From NCBI GenBank assembly GCA_905234485.1, contig CAJOHV010000003.1, positions 1 through 64,000 on the forward strand: a stretch of DNA of 64,000 bases, in the 5' to 3' direction. This document shows positions 1 to 8,536 of the stretch, piece by piece (within the stretch, counting starts at the first letter, position 1; each line of letters begins with the position of its first letter). Under the pieces are notes generated by a model. It had not been told where the DNA came from. It saw nothing but the letters and a program-made list of their open reading frames with translations, and did no database searches. Made by a program: the position numbers and the translations under genes. The DNA comes from an uncultured Bacteroidales bacterium (GTDB lineage Bacteria; Bacteroidota; Bacteroidia; Bacteroidales; UBA932).

Positions 1-1
1 C

Positions 2-250
2 ACCACGGCATACAAAAGCGGTGCCGGCTATTACTGGACCTCGGCCCCACGACTGAATACAGACAGTGGAACATTATACGGCGGCAGTTTCGTCTTTTCG
101 TTCAACAGGGTTCGGAGCGTGGTCGGCAGTCCGAGAAAATCATATACTGAGGATGGTCAGGGAATTCGTTGGCCTACAGGTATCGATCAAGGTTTCCCCG
201 TAGGATTTACTCCAGCCAATGCTTTTACCATCCGCCCTGTTGAAGACTAG
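2..250 (+). CDS. C-terminal fragment of a FISUMP (Fib_succ_major paralogous domain)-like protein, 5' end outside window
   Basis: Open frame from base 2 to TAG at 248-250; ...GAGYYWTSAPRLNTDSGTLYGGSFVFSFN...NAFTIRPVED, resembling the YWTS...F.VRPV ending of FISUMP domains. Confidence 0.55.
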   Translation, partial: TTAYKSGAGYYWTSAPRLNTDSGTLYGGSFVFSFNRVRSVVGSPRKSYTEDGQGIRWPTGIDQGFPVGFTPANAFTIRPVED

Positions 251-289
251 CTGATTCCGCGGCTTTTTTGGCCTTTTCGCTTCATTAAC

Positions 290-320
290 TTTGCCAGCAG
301 CGAGATTATCCTTATATTTG
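290..320 (+). promoter_or_regulatory. Bacteroidetes-type promoter TTTG-N19-TATATTTG
   Basis: TTTG at 290-293 and TATATTTG at 313-320 with 19 nt between them, matching the TTTG/N19-21/TAnnTTTG consensus. Confidence 0.65.
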
Positions 321-324
321 CAAT

Positions 325-395
325 AGCTTCGTGAAAGTTAGAGGGCACTACGGTGCGCCTCCCTGCAGGGGACCTTGGGTACCCCTGTATTTTTT
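325..395 (+). ncRNA. Candidate small RNA with a UACG-capped hairpin and intrinsic terminator
   Basis: GAGG-GCAC-(TACG)-GTGC-g-CCTC hairpin at 341-361, CAGGGGACC-TTG-GGTaCCCCTG hairpin at 366-387, then TATTTTTT at 388-395; promoter at 290-320. Confidence 0.5.
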
Positions 396-876
396 ATGGG
401 TACACCTGAACGACGCTGCTCCCGTCGAATATCCATACTTCTTGAATCGGGGCTTGAACGTTAAGTCTGGAACGAATGGAACGTAAAATACGCCTTGTTG
501 GCACTCCGTCGCGGCTATCAATTATGATTCTATCTGATTGTTTTAGACCGGAACAAAGCATATTTGAGAGTTTACGCTTATTCCATGGGCGGACATAACT
601 TTCATATTCATAAAAAGCGCCATCAATCCATAAATCTGGACATTTTCGTTCGTATCGGGTCCCCAATAATGGACCAAAGATGTCTTGGTAAGATTTTGAT
701 CGATAATGAACAGGGCAAAGGATCTTGACCACACACCCCATCTTTGCGAAGCTGTCCGCAATTATTCTCAAATCCGCTACTTCAGTTTTGGATAAATCCA
801 GGTCTCTTGATATCCAGACTTCACCGGCATCTTTAATCTTGGAAAATAATGTTAACGAATCATTTGAAGTTTCCAT
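394..876 (-). CDS. Hypothetical protein, 160 aa; weak resemblance to CdiA-CT-type tRNA nuclease domains
   Basis: Complete ORF with minus-strand TAACTTTG promoter-like box at 894-901; motif KCPDLWIDGAFYEYES...LKQSDRIIID. Confidence 0.55.
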   Translation of the reverse strand: METSNDSLTLFSKIKDAGEVWISRDLDLSKTEVADLRIIADSFAKMGCVVKILCPVHYRSKSYQDIFGPLLGTRYERKCPDLWIDGAFYEYESYVRPWNKRKLSNMLCSGLKQSDRIIIDSRDGVPTRRILRSIRSRLNVQAPIQEVWIFDGSSVVQVYP

Positions 877-911
877 ATTATTTTAGGTTTCAGCAAAGTT
901 AGTAATAATAA

Positions 912-949
912 GCGAACATACCCCCCAGGAAAGCCAGGGGGTATGCGCG
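912..949 (-). terminator. Intrinsic terminator downstream of GH26 gene
   Basis: CATACCCCCC...AGGGGGTATG inverted repeat just past the GH26 stop, followed by a T-rich tract on the minus strand. Confidence 0.55.
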
Positions 950-978
950 TTTTAAAAAGAAAGATCCGATAGGGACTA

Positions 979-2173
979 TTACTTCACGGTAATTCCTTTC
1001 GCCATGGTGTACATGTCGGGGAGGTCTTCGCAGAAGATAGTATTGGGTTCTTTGTACATCTTTACGAAGTCGGCGGCTGTCTTGCAGCCGTCCCAGACAG
1101 AGTAGAAGTGTGTATCGCTGTCGTTGGCGCCGACATATTTGTTACGCCAGGTGACGAGGAGCGAAACCTTGCGGCCTGTCATAGGCGCACTGATGTTCTC
1201 GGTCCAATATTTACTGTTTTTCGGCTCGCCCTCGACACCTGTCTCGGTTACTCCGCAGAATACGCGACAGCGTCTTCAGATTGGAAGTGAACACCAGGTT
1301 GTTGATACCCTGATAGCAGTCCATTCCGAGGAAATCCACGAACTTGTCACCCGGCCAGCGGCGTAGGTATTCAGACTCGCTTTGCTGGCTGTCGATCTGA
1401 GGAGAAATTGCGTAAATCACATTATGGACGCCCTTCGTATCGCGAAGATAAGTAACCGTCCATCTCCATAGATCTATGTATTCCTGCTCGGTCGTACATT
1501 TTGATCCCCACCAGCTCCATGTATGGTTGTGTTCGTGGTAAGGACGCAGGATGATAGGGATGGTCTTTCCATCGGAACCTTTCAGATTCTTAATGACGTC
1601 GGCCAGACGGTCCATCCACACCTTGTAAGTTGTCTGGACTGCGCTGCCGTCTTTCAGAATCTCCTTGACGACCTCGTCGGACGTATTGTCCCACGCTCCT
1701 CCGACCTTGTAATGTTCGGCACCGGGGACGTTGAAGCGCAGCGGGTTGTCGAGGTGGAGGCACACTATCGTGACCATGCCCATATCGTAGGCCTGTTTGA
1801 CGCTCCTTAGCTTCCATCCGTTGGTTTGCGGATCGGCGTTGTAGCGGTCGTCGATGAGTTCGGCGAAATCAACGCCCAGCACAGCCGGATAGTCGCCGCA
1901 TACTTCTTTGGTATCCGAGCGTCCCTCTGTACCTATCCACTTTCTTCCGCACCATAGGTCGTCGTGGTGACCGAACATGAAGCCCTGCTCCTTAATGGCC
2001 CACAGGTTCGAGTATAGGGCCTTTGTTTCCGGGGTTGCGTCCGGGTCGACGAGGGTCAGTTCGTCAGACTCGTTACCGGTGTAGTCGTTTTCGTCCTTTC
2101 CGGGAAGAGTGATGTCGGTGCAGCCCACGATAAGGGCTGCACCAAGCATCAAAGTCAGCAGTTTATTTTTCAT
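979..2173 (-). pseudogene. GH26 beta-mannanase lipoprotein, frameshifted
   Basis: Frame 1211-2173 (lipobox IVGC, RPYHEHNHTWSWWGS acid/base region) and frame 979-~1265 (CGVTETGVEGEP...VSLLVTWRNKYVG) are two halves of one GH26 in different frames. Confidence 0.8.
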
Positions 2174-3906
2174 TACTGTTTTTCAAAGACCATTGCGTAG
2201 TAGTAAGGATGGAAGAGGAATCTGTCTATATCCTTATACTGCATGGCGTCGGTGTATACAGGGGTAGATCCGGTGAAAGGAGTCATCTGGAAGGCGATGG
2301 CGATGCAGCCGTTAGGGATGGTCAGAGATTCGTACTTTCCTGCGGTGTCGTGATTCTCCACACTTTGGGCGCCAGGGCCGAACACCATACCGTAGACAGT
2401 CGTAGCATTCTGAGTGATGGTGATTACCATAGTCTCGGTATTAAGAGAGAATGTGCTCTCGCCGTGGGGCAGAATGCCGTAGTTGTAGGAGAGGTCGACG
2501 ACGTGGCCGCCGTAGTTGTTGTTATTGTCCTTGTAGGTGTAGTCCCAATATGCGCCGTCGGCTCCAGGACCATAGTTGAGAGTGCCGGTAGTGCCGTTGA
2601 TGGTGATAGCAAGGGTATTGTCATACTCCTTGTTGGCATTGCTAGTGCCGTTGGTGCTGTTGTAATCGGTCCAATCCCAAGGCTTGCTCTTGATATCTAC
2701 GAAACCGTTGGCATAGAGGCCGCCATAAAGGTTCAGGGACTTGACTTTGTACTCTCCTGCAAATGCGGAAAGATCGCCGGGCTGAGGGTCGTCGCCAGGG
2801 CCGGGACCCGGATCGTCGGGAATCTCAACGATGGTCACATCTCCCTCGTCGCCAATAACCTTGGACTCGGCAGGAATCTCATCAACCTTCTTGATCTGGA
2901 GGAAGAAGAAGCGGGGCGCGATGACGAACTTGAGGTAGTCTGTATAGAGCATGGGCTCAAGATATGCCCTGTTCTCTTCGTTCCAGGTGGTGTCGCCGTT
3001 TACGACGAAGGCGAGGCACTGATTCTCAACTACAACCTGCTTGTTCTTTGCAGGATCGGCGAAAGTCATGCAAATCTCGATGTTCTGGTCGAATATGGCG
3101 CAAGTGTGCTCGGTGCCATCTGCAGCCTTGAAGGTGATGGTTCCGGCGGCGTAGTCCTTCTTCCATGTGCTCTCGCCAATGGGGATTACGCGGTAGAAGC
3201 CGTGGAGATCGAGATCCTGGCCTTCCTTTTCCTTGTTCTGGGCACCGTCTAGCAGGCAGTTCCAGTGCTTTCCGTCGACACCGCCATAGTTGATGCATGT
3301 ACCTTCGGTAGTTCCGTCGTCGTTGACCTTGGTGCACTTGACTTCCAGATAGTTGTCGTAGTTAGCTGCAGGACCATATCCGAGTGCAGTCCATTTAGTC
3401 CAGCACCAGGATTTCTCCTCAGGGGAAGCAAGAAGAAGAACACCCCAGCCCCAAACATCGGCGCTGGTTGCATCGCCAAGACCGCCGAGGATGGAGGAGC
3501 CTGTAATCGCGTAGCAACCCTCAAAACTCTCGGTGAAGGTGGTCATATTGAGAGTGTAGACGCGGGTGTCTCCGGCTTCAGCCGTTACAGTGATTGTAGG
3601 CGCTGCTGCGGTAAGGTCGATTTTGTCGCCTTTGCTTACGCTGCAAGTCGCGCCGTAAGATACTGTCAGTGTGGTAATTTCGACCTGACTGAAATCTGCG
3701 ACTATAGCGGTCGAGAGTTGGAACTCGACTGTTCCTGTTTCAGCATCAACGGGGGTAATGGTCGCTTCGCCAATCTGGCCTTCAAATTCAATTGCAAGAA
3801 GTGTTCTTTCGTGGCTACCGGTCTTGCCGTTATCTTTTCCGCCGCCTCCTGGTTGCTCCTCGGTGGCAAACGCTGCCAGAACAGCTGTGAATCTAAATAG
3901 TTTCAT
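2173..3906 (-). CDS. SusE/SusF-like surface glycan-binding protein (PUL-encoded), 577 aa
   Basis: Next to SusD; two related extracellular domains split by a PGPGPGDDP linker; N-terminus short and without a lipobox Cys. Confidence 0.6.
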   Translation of the reverse strand: MKLFRFTAVLAAFATEEQPGGGGKDNGKTGSHERTLLAIEFEGQIGEATITPVDAETGTVEFQLSTAIVADFSQVEITTLTVSYGATCSVSKGDKIDLTAAAPTITVTAEAGDTRVYTLNMTTFTESFEGCYAITGSSILGGLGDATSADVWGWGVLLLASPEEKSWCWTKWTALGYGPAANYDNYLEVKCTKVNDDGTTEGTCINYGGVDGKHWNCLLDGAQNKEKEGQDLDLHGFYRVIPIGESTWKKDYAAGTITFKAADGTEHTCAIFDQNIEICMTFADPAKNKQVVVENQCLAFVVNGDTTWNEENRAYLEPMLYTDYLKFVIAPRFFFLQIKKVDEIPAESKVIGDEGDVTIVEIPDDPGPGPGDDPQPGDLSAFAGEYKVKSLNLYGGLYANGFVDIKSKPWDWTDYNSTNGTSNANKEYDNTLAITINGTTGTLNYGPGADGAYWDYTYKDNNNNYGGHVVDLSYNYGILPHGESTFSLNTETMVITITQNATTVYGMVFGPGAQSVENHDTAGKYESLTIPNGCIAIAFQMTPFTGSTPVYTDAMQYKDIDRFLFHPYYYAMVFEKQ

Positions 3907-3925
3907 AATTAGTGTTATTTAATGG

Positions 3926-5452
3926 TTAATCGATATACGGGTTGAGGTCGGTCTCGAGTGAAGGGATAGGGTAGAAAACCATGTCTTCGGCTGTGAGTCC
4001 CTGCTCGGTCGCGGCTGTAATGTCTGTGTGGAGTTTGTTGAGGCGCCTAAGATCATAGCAGCCCTTGCCCTCGAACGCGAGTTCATAGACGCGTTCGTGG
4101 CGAACCGCATTCCTGAACTGGGTGATGTTCAGTCCAGCGGCCAGGTCGGCCAGTCCAGCCCTGTTCCTGATGGCATTCACCAGAGCATAGGCCTTAGCGG
4201 TAGGGCCCGCGGCTTCCGCATAAGTGAGCGCGATCTCCGAGTAGCGAATGAGGAAAGGCTTGGTAGAAGTCTTGTCTCCCACAAAATCGGGATCGATGAA
4301 CTTGCGGCAGAAAGGATAAGATAGGCTCTTGCCCGAATCTCCGCCGAAAATCGCGACCCCGGCGGCATTGTAGACTGTGTCGCAGAAGAGCCAGTCATGG
4401 CGAAGATCACCGGCCTCGAAACTGTCGTAGAATGCTTTCTGGGTGCCGTATTCGCTCCAGCCGTCGTGGGTGGGGATGAACTTTCCGGTATCTCCCTGTT
4501 TCAAATAAACAGTGCCTCCCGCTATATAAGGGATGTACATCTTCGAAATCTTGGAGTACTGACCTTCAGTCTCGCCCGTGCGGTCCATGCTCATGATGAA
4601 GATGTGTTCAGGGCCGGTTGGTTTCTCGACATCATAGATGTCCATCAGGTTCGGGTCGAAGCCGTAAGTGGTCTGGGCGGGATCGTCAACTACATGGCCG
4701 GCATACTCGACAGCCTTTGCGTAGTACTCGTCTACATCGAAAGTCATGTCGGCGTATTGCGGCACTCCGCTTTCCTTGGCAGACGCCAGATACAGATACG
4801 AGATAGCGGCCAGGGAATAGGCAGCAACCTTGTCCGTACGGCCGGTAACCGGAGTGGAATAGATCTTGGTTAGTTTGATAGCTTCGTCGAGGTCGCTGAA
4901 AATCTGGTTCCAGACTTCATCGAGAGTCTTAGCGGCACCGACGGTGGTGTCTTCCAGCTTCTTCACGGTAGTCAGATGCATGGGCACCCGTCCGAAGTTC
5001 CTGGTCAGATTGAAGTAGGAGTAAGCCCTCATAAAGTATGCTTCGCCCACATACTGGTTCCTGATGTCGGCATCCAGGTCCTTCATCGCGCCTACATTTT
5101 CGATAACCGCATTTGCGCGATTGATGGTAATGTAGGAGTAGTGGTAGAAGTTATAGAGTGTAGTGTTGGTCTTGAAGGTAGCCGATTTCCAGCCGTCCAA
5201 CTCCTTGGTGGAGGTCTTTGCGTCGCCCTTCGGATACATCACGTCTGTATTCATGTCCCCGAGGAACACGATGGCGCGCGAGTATTCGATATAGTTGATG
5301 GCATCGTACACATAGTTGGTGGCGGCGAGGGCGTCGGCGTCGGTCTTGTAGAAGTTGTTCTCTGAGTAGAATCCGTAAGGATATTCATCCAGGGAACATG
5401 CGCACATCATCATCGATGCGAGCGCGACAAGTATGATATTACGTGTTTTCAT
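3926..5452 (-). CDS. RagB/SusD family nutrient uptake outer membrane lipoprotein
   Basis: Lipobox MMMCAC, SLDEYPYGFYSENNFYKT..., RNRAGL and YPIPSLETDLNP motifs; adjacent SusC. Confidence 0.93.
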   Translation of the reverse strand: MKTRNIILVALASMMMCACSLDEYPYGFYSENNFYKTDADALAATNYVYDAINYIEYSRAIVFLGDMNTDVMYPKGDAKTSTKELDGWKSATFKTNTTLYNFYHYSYITINRANAVIENVGAMKDLDADIRNQYVGEAYFMRAYSYFNLTRNFGRVPMHLTTVKKLEDTTVGAAKTLDEVWNQIFSDLDEAIKLTKIYSTPVTGRTDKVAAYSLAAISYLYLASAKESGVPQYADMTFDVDEYYAKAVEYAGHVVDDPAQTTYGFDPNLMDIYDVEKPTGPEHIFIMSMDRTGETEGQYSKISKMYIPYIAGGTVYLKQGDTGKFIPTHDGWSEYGTQKAFYDSFEAGDLRHDWLFCDTVYNAAGVAIFGGDSGKSLSYPFCRKFIDPDFVGDKTSTKPFLIRYSEIALTYAEAAGPTAKAYALVNAIRNRAGLADLAAGLNITQFRNAVRHERVYELAFEGKGCYDLRRLNKLHTDITAATEQGLTAEDMVFYPIPSLETDLNPYID

Positions 5453-5458
5453 CGCTTT

Positions 5459-8400
5459 CTAGAAATTAAAGTCAAGACCGAAGGTAAGTTTGCGAAGGCG
5501 GGGATATCCGCCGCTATAGAGTCCGAGTGCACTGACTTCGGGATCGTAGCCGGTGAACTTGGTGAAAGTGTAGAGATTGTCCGCCGAGAAGTACAGGCGC
5601 AGGGTCCTGCCGTAGTCCTTCTTGGAGAGCGGAATCTTGTAGCCCAAAGTCAGGGTCTGGATACGGACGAACGAGCCGTCTTCTATCCACCAGCTTGAGA
5701 AGCGGGTCTGGCGCGTATCGGAAAGCTTTGGATAGTCGTTGGTTGGGTTGTCGGGCGTCCAGCGCAGAGGCATGTTGTTGGGCTGGCCGAAGCGTTTTGT
5801 GTTGATAACGTCGTTGCCGAAAACGCCGTTGAAGAAGACACTGAAATCCAAATTCTTCCAGGTCGCATTTAGCGAGAGGGAAGCGAGGAAATCGGGGTTA
5901 GGATCTCCGATGATGCAGCGGTCGTCTTCGTTGACAATATCCAGCATGTCACCGTTGTAGATGTCTACGTACTTGAATTCTCCTGGCTGGGCATCATCGC
6001 CGCTGAGGCCTGCGCCAAGTCCTTCCGAGAGGCTCTGGATGATGCCGTCGGTAACATAACCGTAGAAGACATACATCGGGTAGCCCACAGCTAAGATATT
6101 GGTGTATCCGCGGTATTGTTCAGAAGAATTGCCGTAGAATTCATATTGCATGCCTGTGCGCTTGTCGGTGTTGAGACCGGCCTCGAGGGAATTGCCGAGG
6201 CTGAGAACTTCGTTACGGTTCTTCGAGAAAATCATGGTTGCGCCCACATTCCAATCGCGGTCGCGATAGATAGTTCCGTCGATCGTAATTTCTATACCGG
6301 TGTTTAGGATTTCGCCGTCGTTGACCCACATCTTGTCGTAACCGGATGAAGGGGCGATGTTGCGCTGGCGAAGCAGATCAGAGGTGTGTTTATAGTACCA
6401 GTCGAAAGTGAGTCCGAGGCGCTCGTCGAAGAAACTTCCGTCGAAACCGAGGTCGAGTTGAGAGGTGGTCTCCCACTTAAGACCGGTGTTCGGAATGCCG
6501 CTCCAAATGGCGTAGATTCCACCGTCTCCGGTAGTTCCCGACTTGTAGCCGGGTCCGATGGCTGTAGTCCAGCTACCGTTGTAGTAATATTTGTGGTTAC
6601 CGTAACGGCTAAGCGTCTGGTATGCCGAGATACCCTGATTACCGGATATACCGTAGGAGGCCCTGAGTTTCATAAGGTTGATGGCCTTGATGTCCTTGAG
6701 CCAGTCTTCTTCGCTCATCTTCCAACTGAGTGCTCCTGAAGGGAAGAACGCCCATTTGTTGTCGGCGCCGAACTTCGAAGAACCATCGGCACGGGCAGTG
6801 AAGGTGGCGAGGTATTTGCCGGCGAGAGTGTAGTTGATGCGGAACAGTCCCGAGATGAGTTTTGTAGCATACAGGCTGTTCTGAATCTGATATTTCTCGG
6901 GATCTCCGGAAAGGAGGTTTTCGTTGCCGAGGGATTCGTTTACGAAGCCTACTGCTGCAAGGTCGCTGGAGCGGGACTCATAACTCTCGTATGAGTAACC
7001 GGCCATCGCCGTTATGTGATGAATGCCGAATTCCTTGTCGAAGGTGGTGTAGGTCTCGACTACGAGGTTGTCGTCCCTCCAGTTCTGGATAGCTCCGAAA
7101 CCGTTGTAGAACACACCCCTTTCAGTGTATTTCTTAGGGTAGTAGTAGTCGCTGATGGTCTCGCCGTGTTTGTAGTTGACCTGTGCGGTGATGTCCAGCC
7201 ACTCCCAAGGGCGGTAGTCGGCGGCCACGTAGGTGATAAGGTCGAGTCCGCTCTTGTCCTGCTTACGGAATTTGGTAAGGGCGAGAGGGTGGTAGTAGTC
7301 CTGGACGCTGTACTGCCAGTATTCGCCGTTCTCGTCGTAGACGGGGAAGATGGGGTTACGGTTATACGACAGGCCGTTGTTGTTGTGGCGCTTGTTCTGG
7401 GTCACGTTGGCGCTGGCCTTCATCCTGAAGTTGTCGAAGACTTTGTGGTCAACGGCGAAGTTGGCTCCGTACTTGGTGTAGGTGTCTTCGATATACATAC
7501 CGTTGTCGCGGTAGTAGTTGGCCGAGGCCGTGAACATGGTCCTGTCGTTGCTGCTCTGGATCTTGACTGTAGTATTGTCCGAGATCGGGGCTTTGTTGAA
7601 GACTATGTCGTCCCAGCGGGTGTTGGTAGTCCAGGTGGTCTGCAGTTCTTCGATGGAAGGGTAGTAGACGCCGTTGGCGTTGACCGCTCCCACATAGAGT
7701 TGGGTCAGGCCGGAGTTAGCGCGGCTTTCATTGCTGAGCATGGCCATAAGCACCGGATCCCTCCAGAGGTGCAGCGGCTGGGTGAACTGCGAGAGGGTGG
7801 TCTGCTGGCGCACGCTGATGCGGTTCTTGGTTCCCTGGGCCTTGCGGGTAGTGATGAGGATGACGCCGTTGGCGCCTCGCGAACCGTAGATTGCCGATGC
7901 CGATGCGTCCTTGAGGACCTCCATGGAGATGATGTCCTGCGGGTTGATCTGGCTGAGCGCGCCCGCTTCACCGTAGGGGAAGCCGTCGATGACGACGAGA
8001 GGGGAGTTGGAGCCGTTGAGAGAGGAGTTTCCACGAATACGGACAGTGGAAGATGCGCCCGGGTCCTGCGAGGCGTTCGTGACCTGCACACCGGCCACAC
8101 GGCCCTGGAGCAGCGCGTCCACTGAGTTCGCGGGGACGTCCGTGATCTTTTCCGCCTTGACGGAGGCGACGGAGCCGGTGAGATCGCTCTTTTTCACCTG
8201 GCCGTAACCCACGACCACCGTCTCTTCCAGCATCATGCTGTCCTCTTCGAGGATAAAGTCAATGACGGAGCGCCCGGCCACCTTCACCGTCTGGCCCTTG
8301 TAACCGAGGATGTCCACGGTCAGGCTGGCGTCTGTGCGGACTCCGCGGAGTTCGTAGCGGCCGTCGGGGTCGGTGATGGCGCCGTTGGCGGTGCCCTCGA

Positions 8401-8536
8401 CTATCACGGCCGCGCCCGGGAGCGGGTAGCCGGTGGCGTCGCTCACCGTGCCGGTGACGGTCAGGCTCTGGGCGCTGAGGCTTGCCGCTCCCGCGAGGAG
8501 GACAAGCAGCGTTGCAAGCGTCTTTATCAGTTTCAT
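5459..8536 (-). CDS. SusC/RagA family TonB-linked outer membrane protein
   Basis: 1025 aa; CarboxypepD_reg-like N-terminus, EETVVVGYGQVKKSDLTGSV, plug and barrel, ending LTFGLDFNF. Confidence 0.95.
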   Translation of the reverse strand: MKLIKTLATLLVLLAGAASLSAQSLTVTGTVSDATGYPLPGAAVIVEGTANGAITDPDGRYELRGVRTDASLTVDILGYKGQTVKVAGRSVIDFILEEDSMMLEETVVVGYGQVKKSDLTGSVASVKAEKITDVPANSVDALLQGRVAGVQVTNASQDPGASSTVRIRGNSSLNGSNSPLVVIDGFPYGEAGALSQINPQDIISMEVLKDASASAIYGSRGANGVILITTRKAQGTKNRISVRQQTTLSQFTQPLHLWRDPVLMAMLSNESRANSGLTQLYVGAVNANGVYYPSIEELQTTWTTNTRWDDIVFNKAPISDNTTVKIQSSNDRTMFTASANYYRDNGMYIEDTYTKYGANFAVDHKVFDNFRMKASANVTQNKRHNNNGLSYNRNPIFPVYDENGEYWQYSVQDYYHPLALTKFRKQDKSGLDLITYVAADYRPWEWLDITAQVNYKHGETISDYYYPKKYTERGVFYNGFGAIQNWRDDNLVVETYTTFDKEFGIHHITAMAGYSYESYESRSSDLAAVGFVNESLGNENLLSGDPEKYQIQNSLYATKLISGLFRINYTLAGKYLATFTARADGSSKFGADNKWAFFPSGALSWKMSEEDWLKDIKAINLMKLRASYGISGNQGISAYQTLSRYGNHKYYYNGSWTTAIGPGYKSGTTGDGGIYAIWSGIPNTGLKWETTSQLDLGFDGSFFDERLGLTFDWYYKHTSDLLRQRNIAPSSGYDKMWVNDGEILNTGIEITIDGTIYRDRDWNVGATMIFSKNRNEVLSLGNSLEAGLNTDKRTGMQYEFYGNSSEQYRGYTNILAVGYPMYVFYGYVTDGIIQSLSEGLGAGLSGDDAQPGEFKYVDIYNGDMLDIVNEDDRCIIGDPNPDFLASLSLNATWKNLDFSVFFNGVFGNDVINTKRFGQPNNMPLRWTPDNPTNDYPKLSDTRQTRFSSWWIEDGSFVRIQTLTLGYKIPLSKKDYGRTLRLYFSADNLYTFTKFTGYDPEVSALGLYSGGYPRLRKLTFGLDFNF

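Noticed and set aside
2209-3252. 347-aa plus-strand ORF antisense to the SGBP gene
   Set aside because: Shadow ORF: low-complexity V/G-rich translation, no family motif, opposite a clear coding gene.
7016-8125. 369-aa plus-strand ORF antisense to susC
   Set aside because: Shadow ORF created by codon bias of the high-confidence SusC gene; composition is V/E/D/R-rich with no domain.
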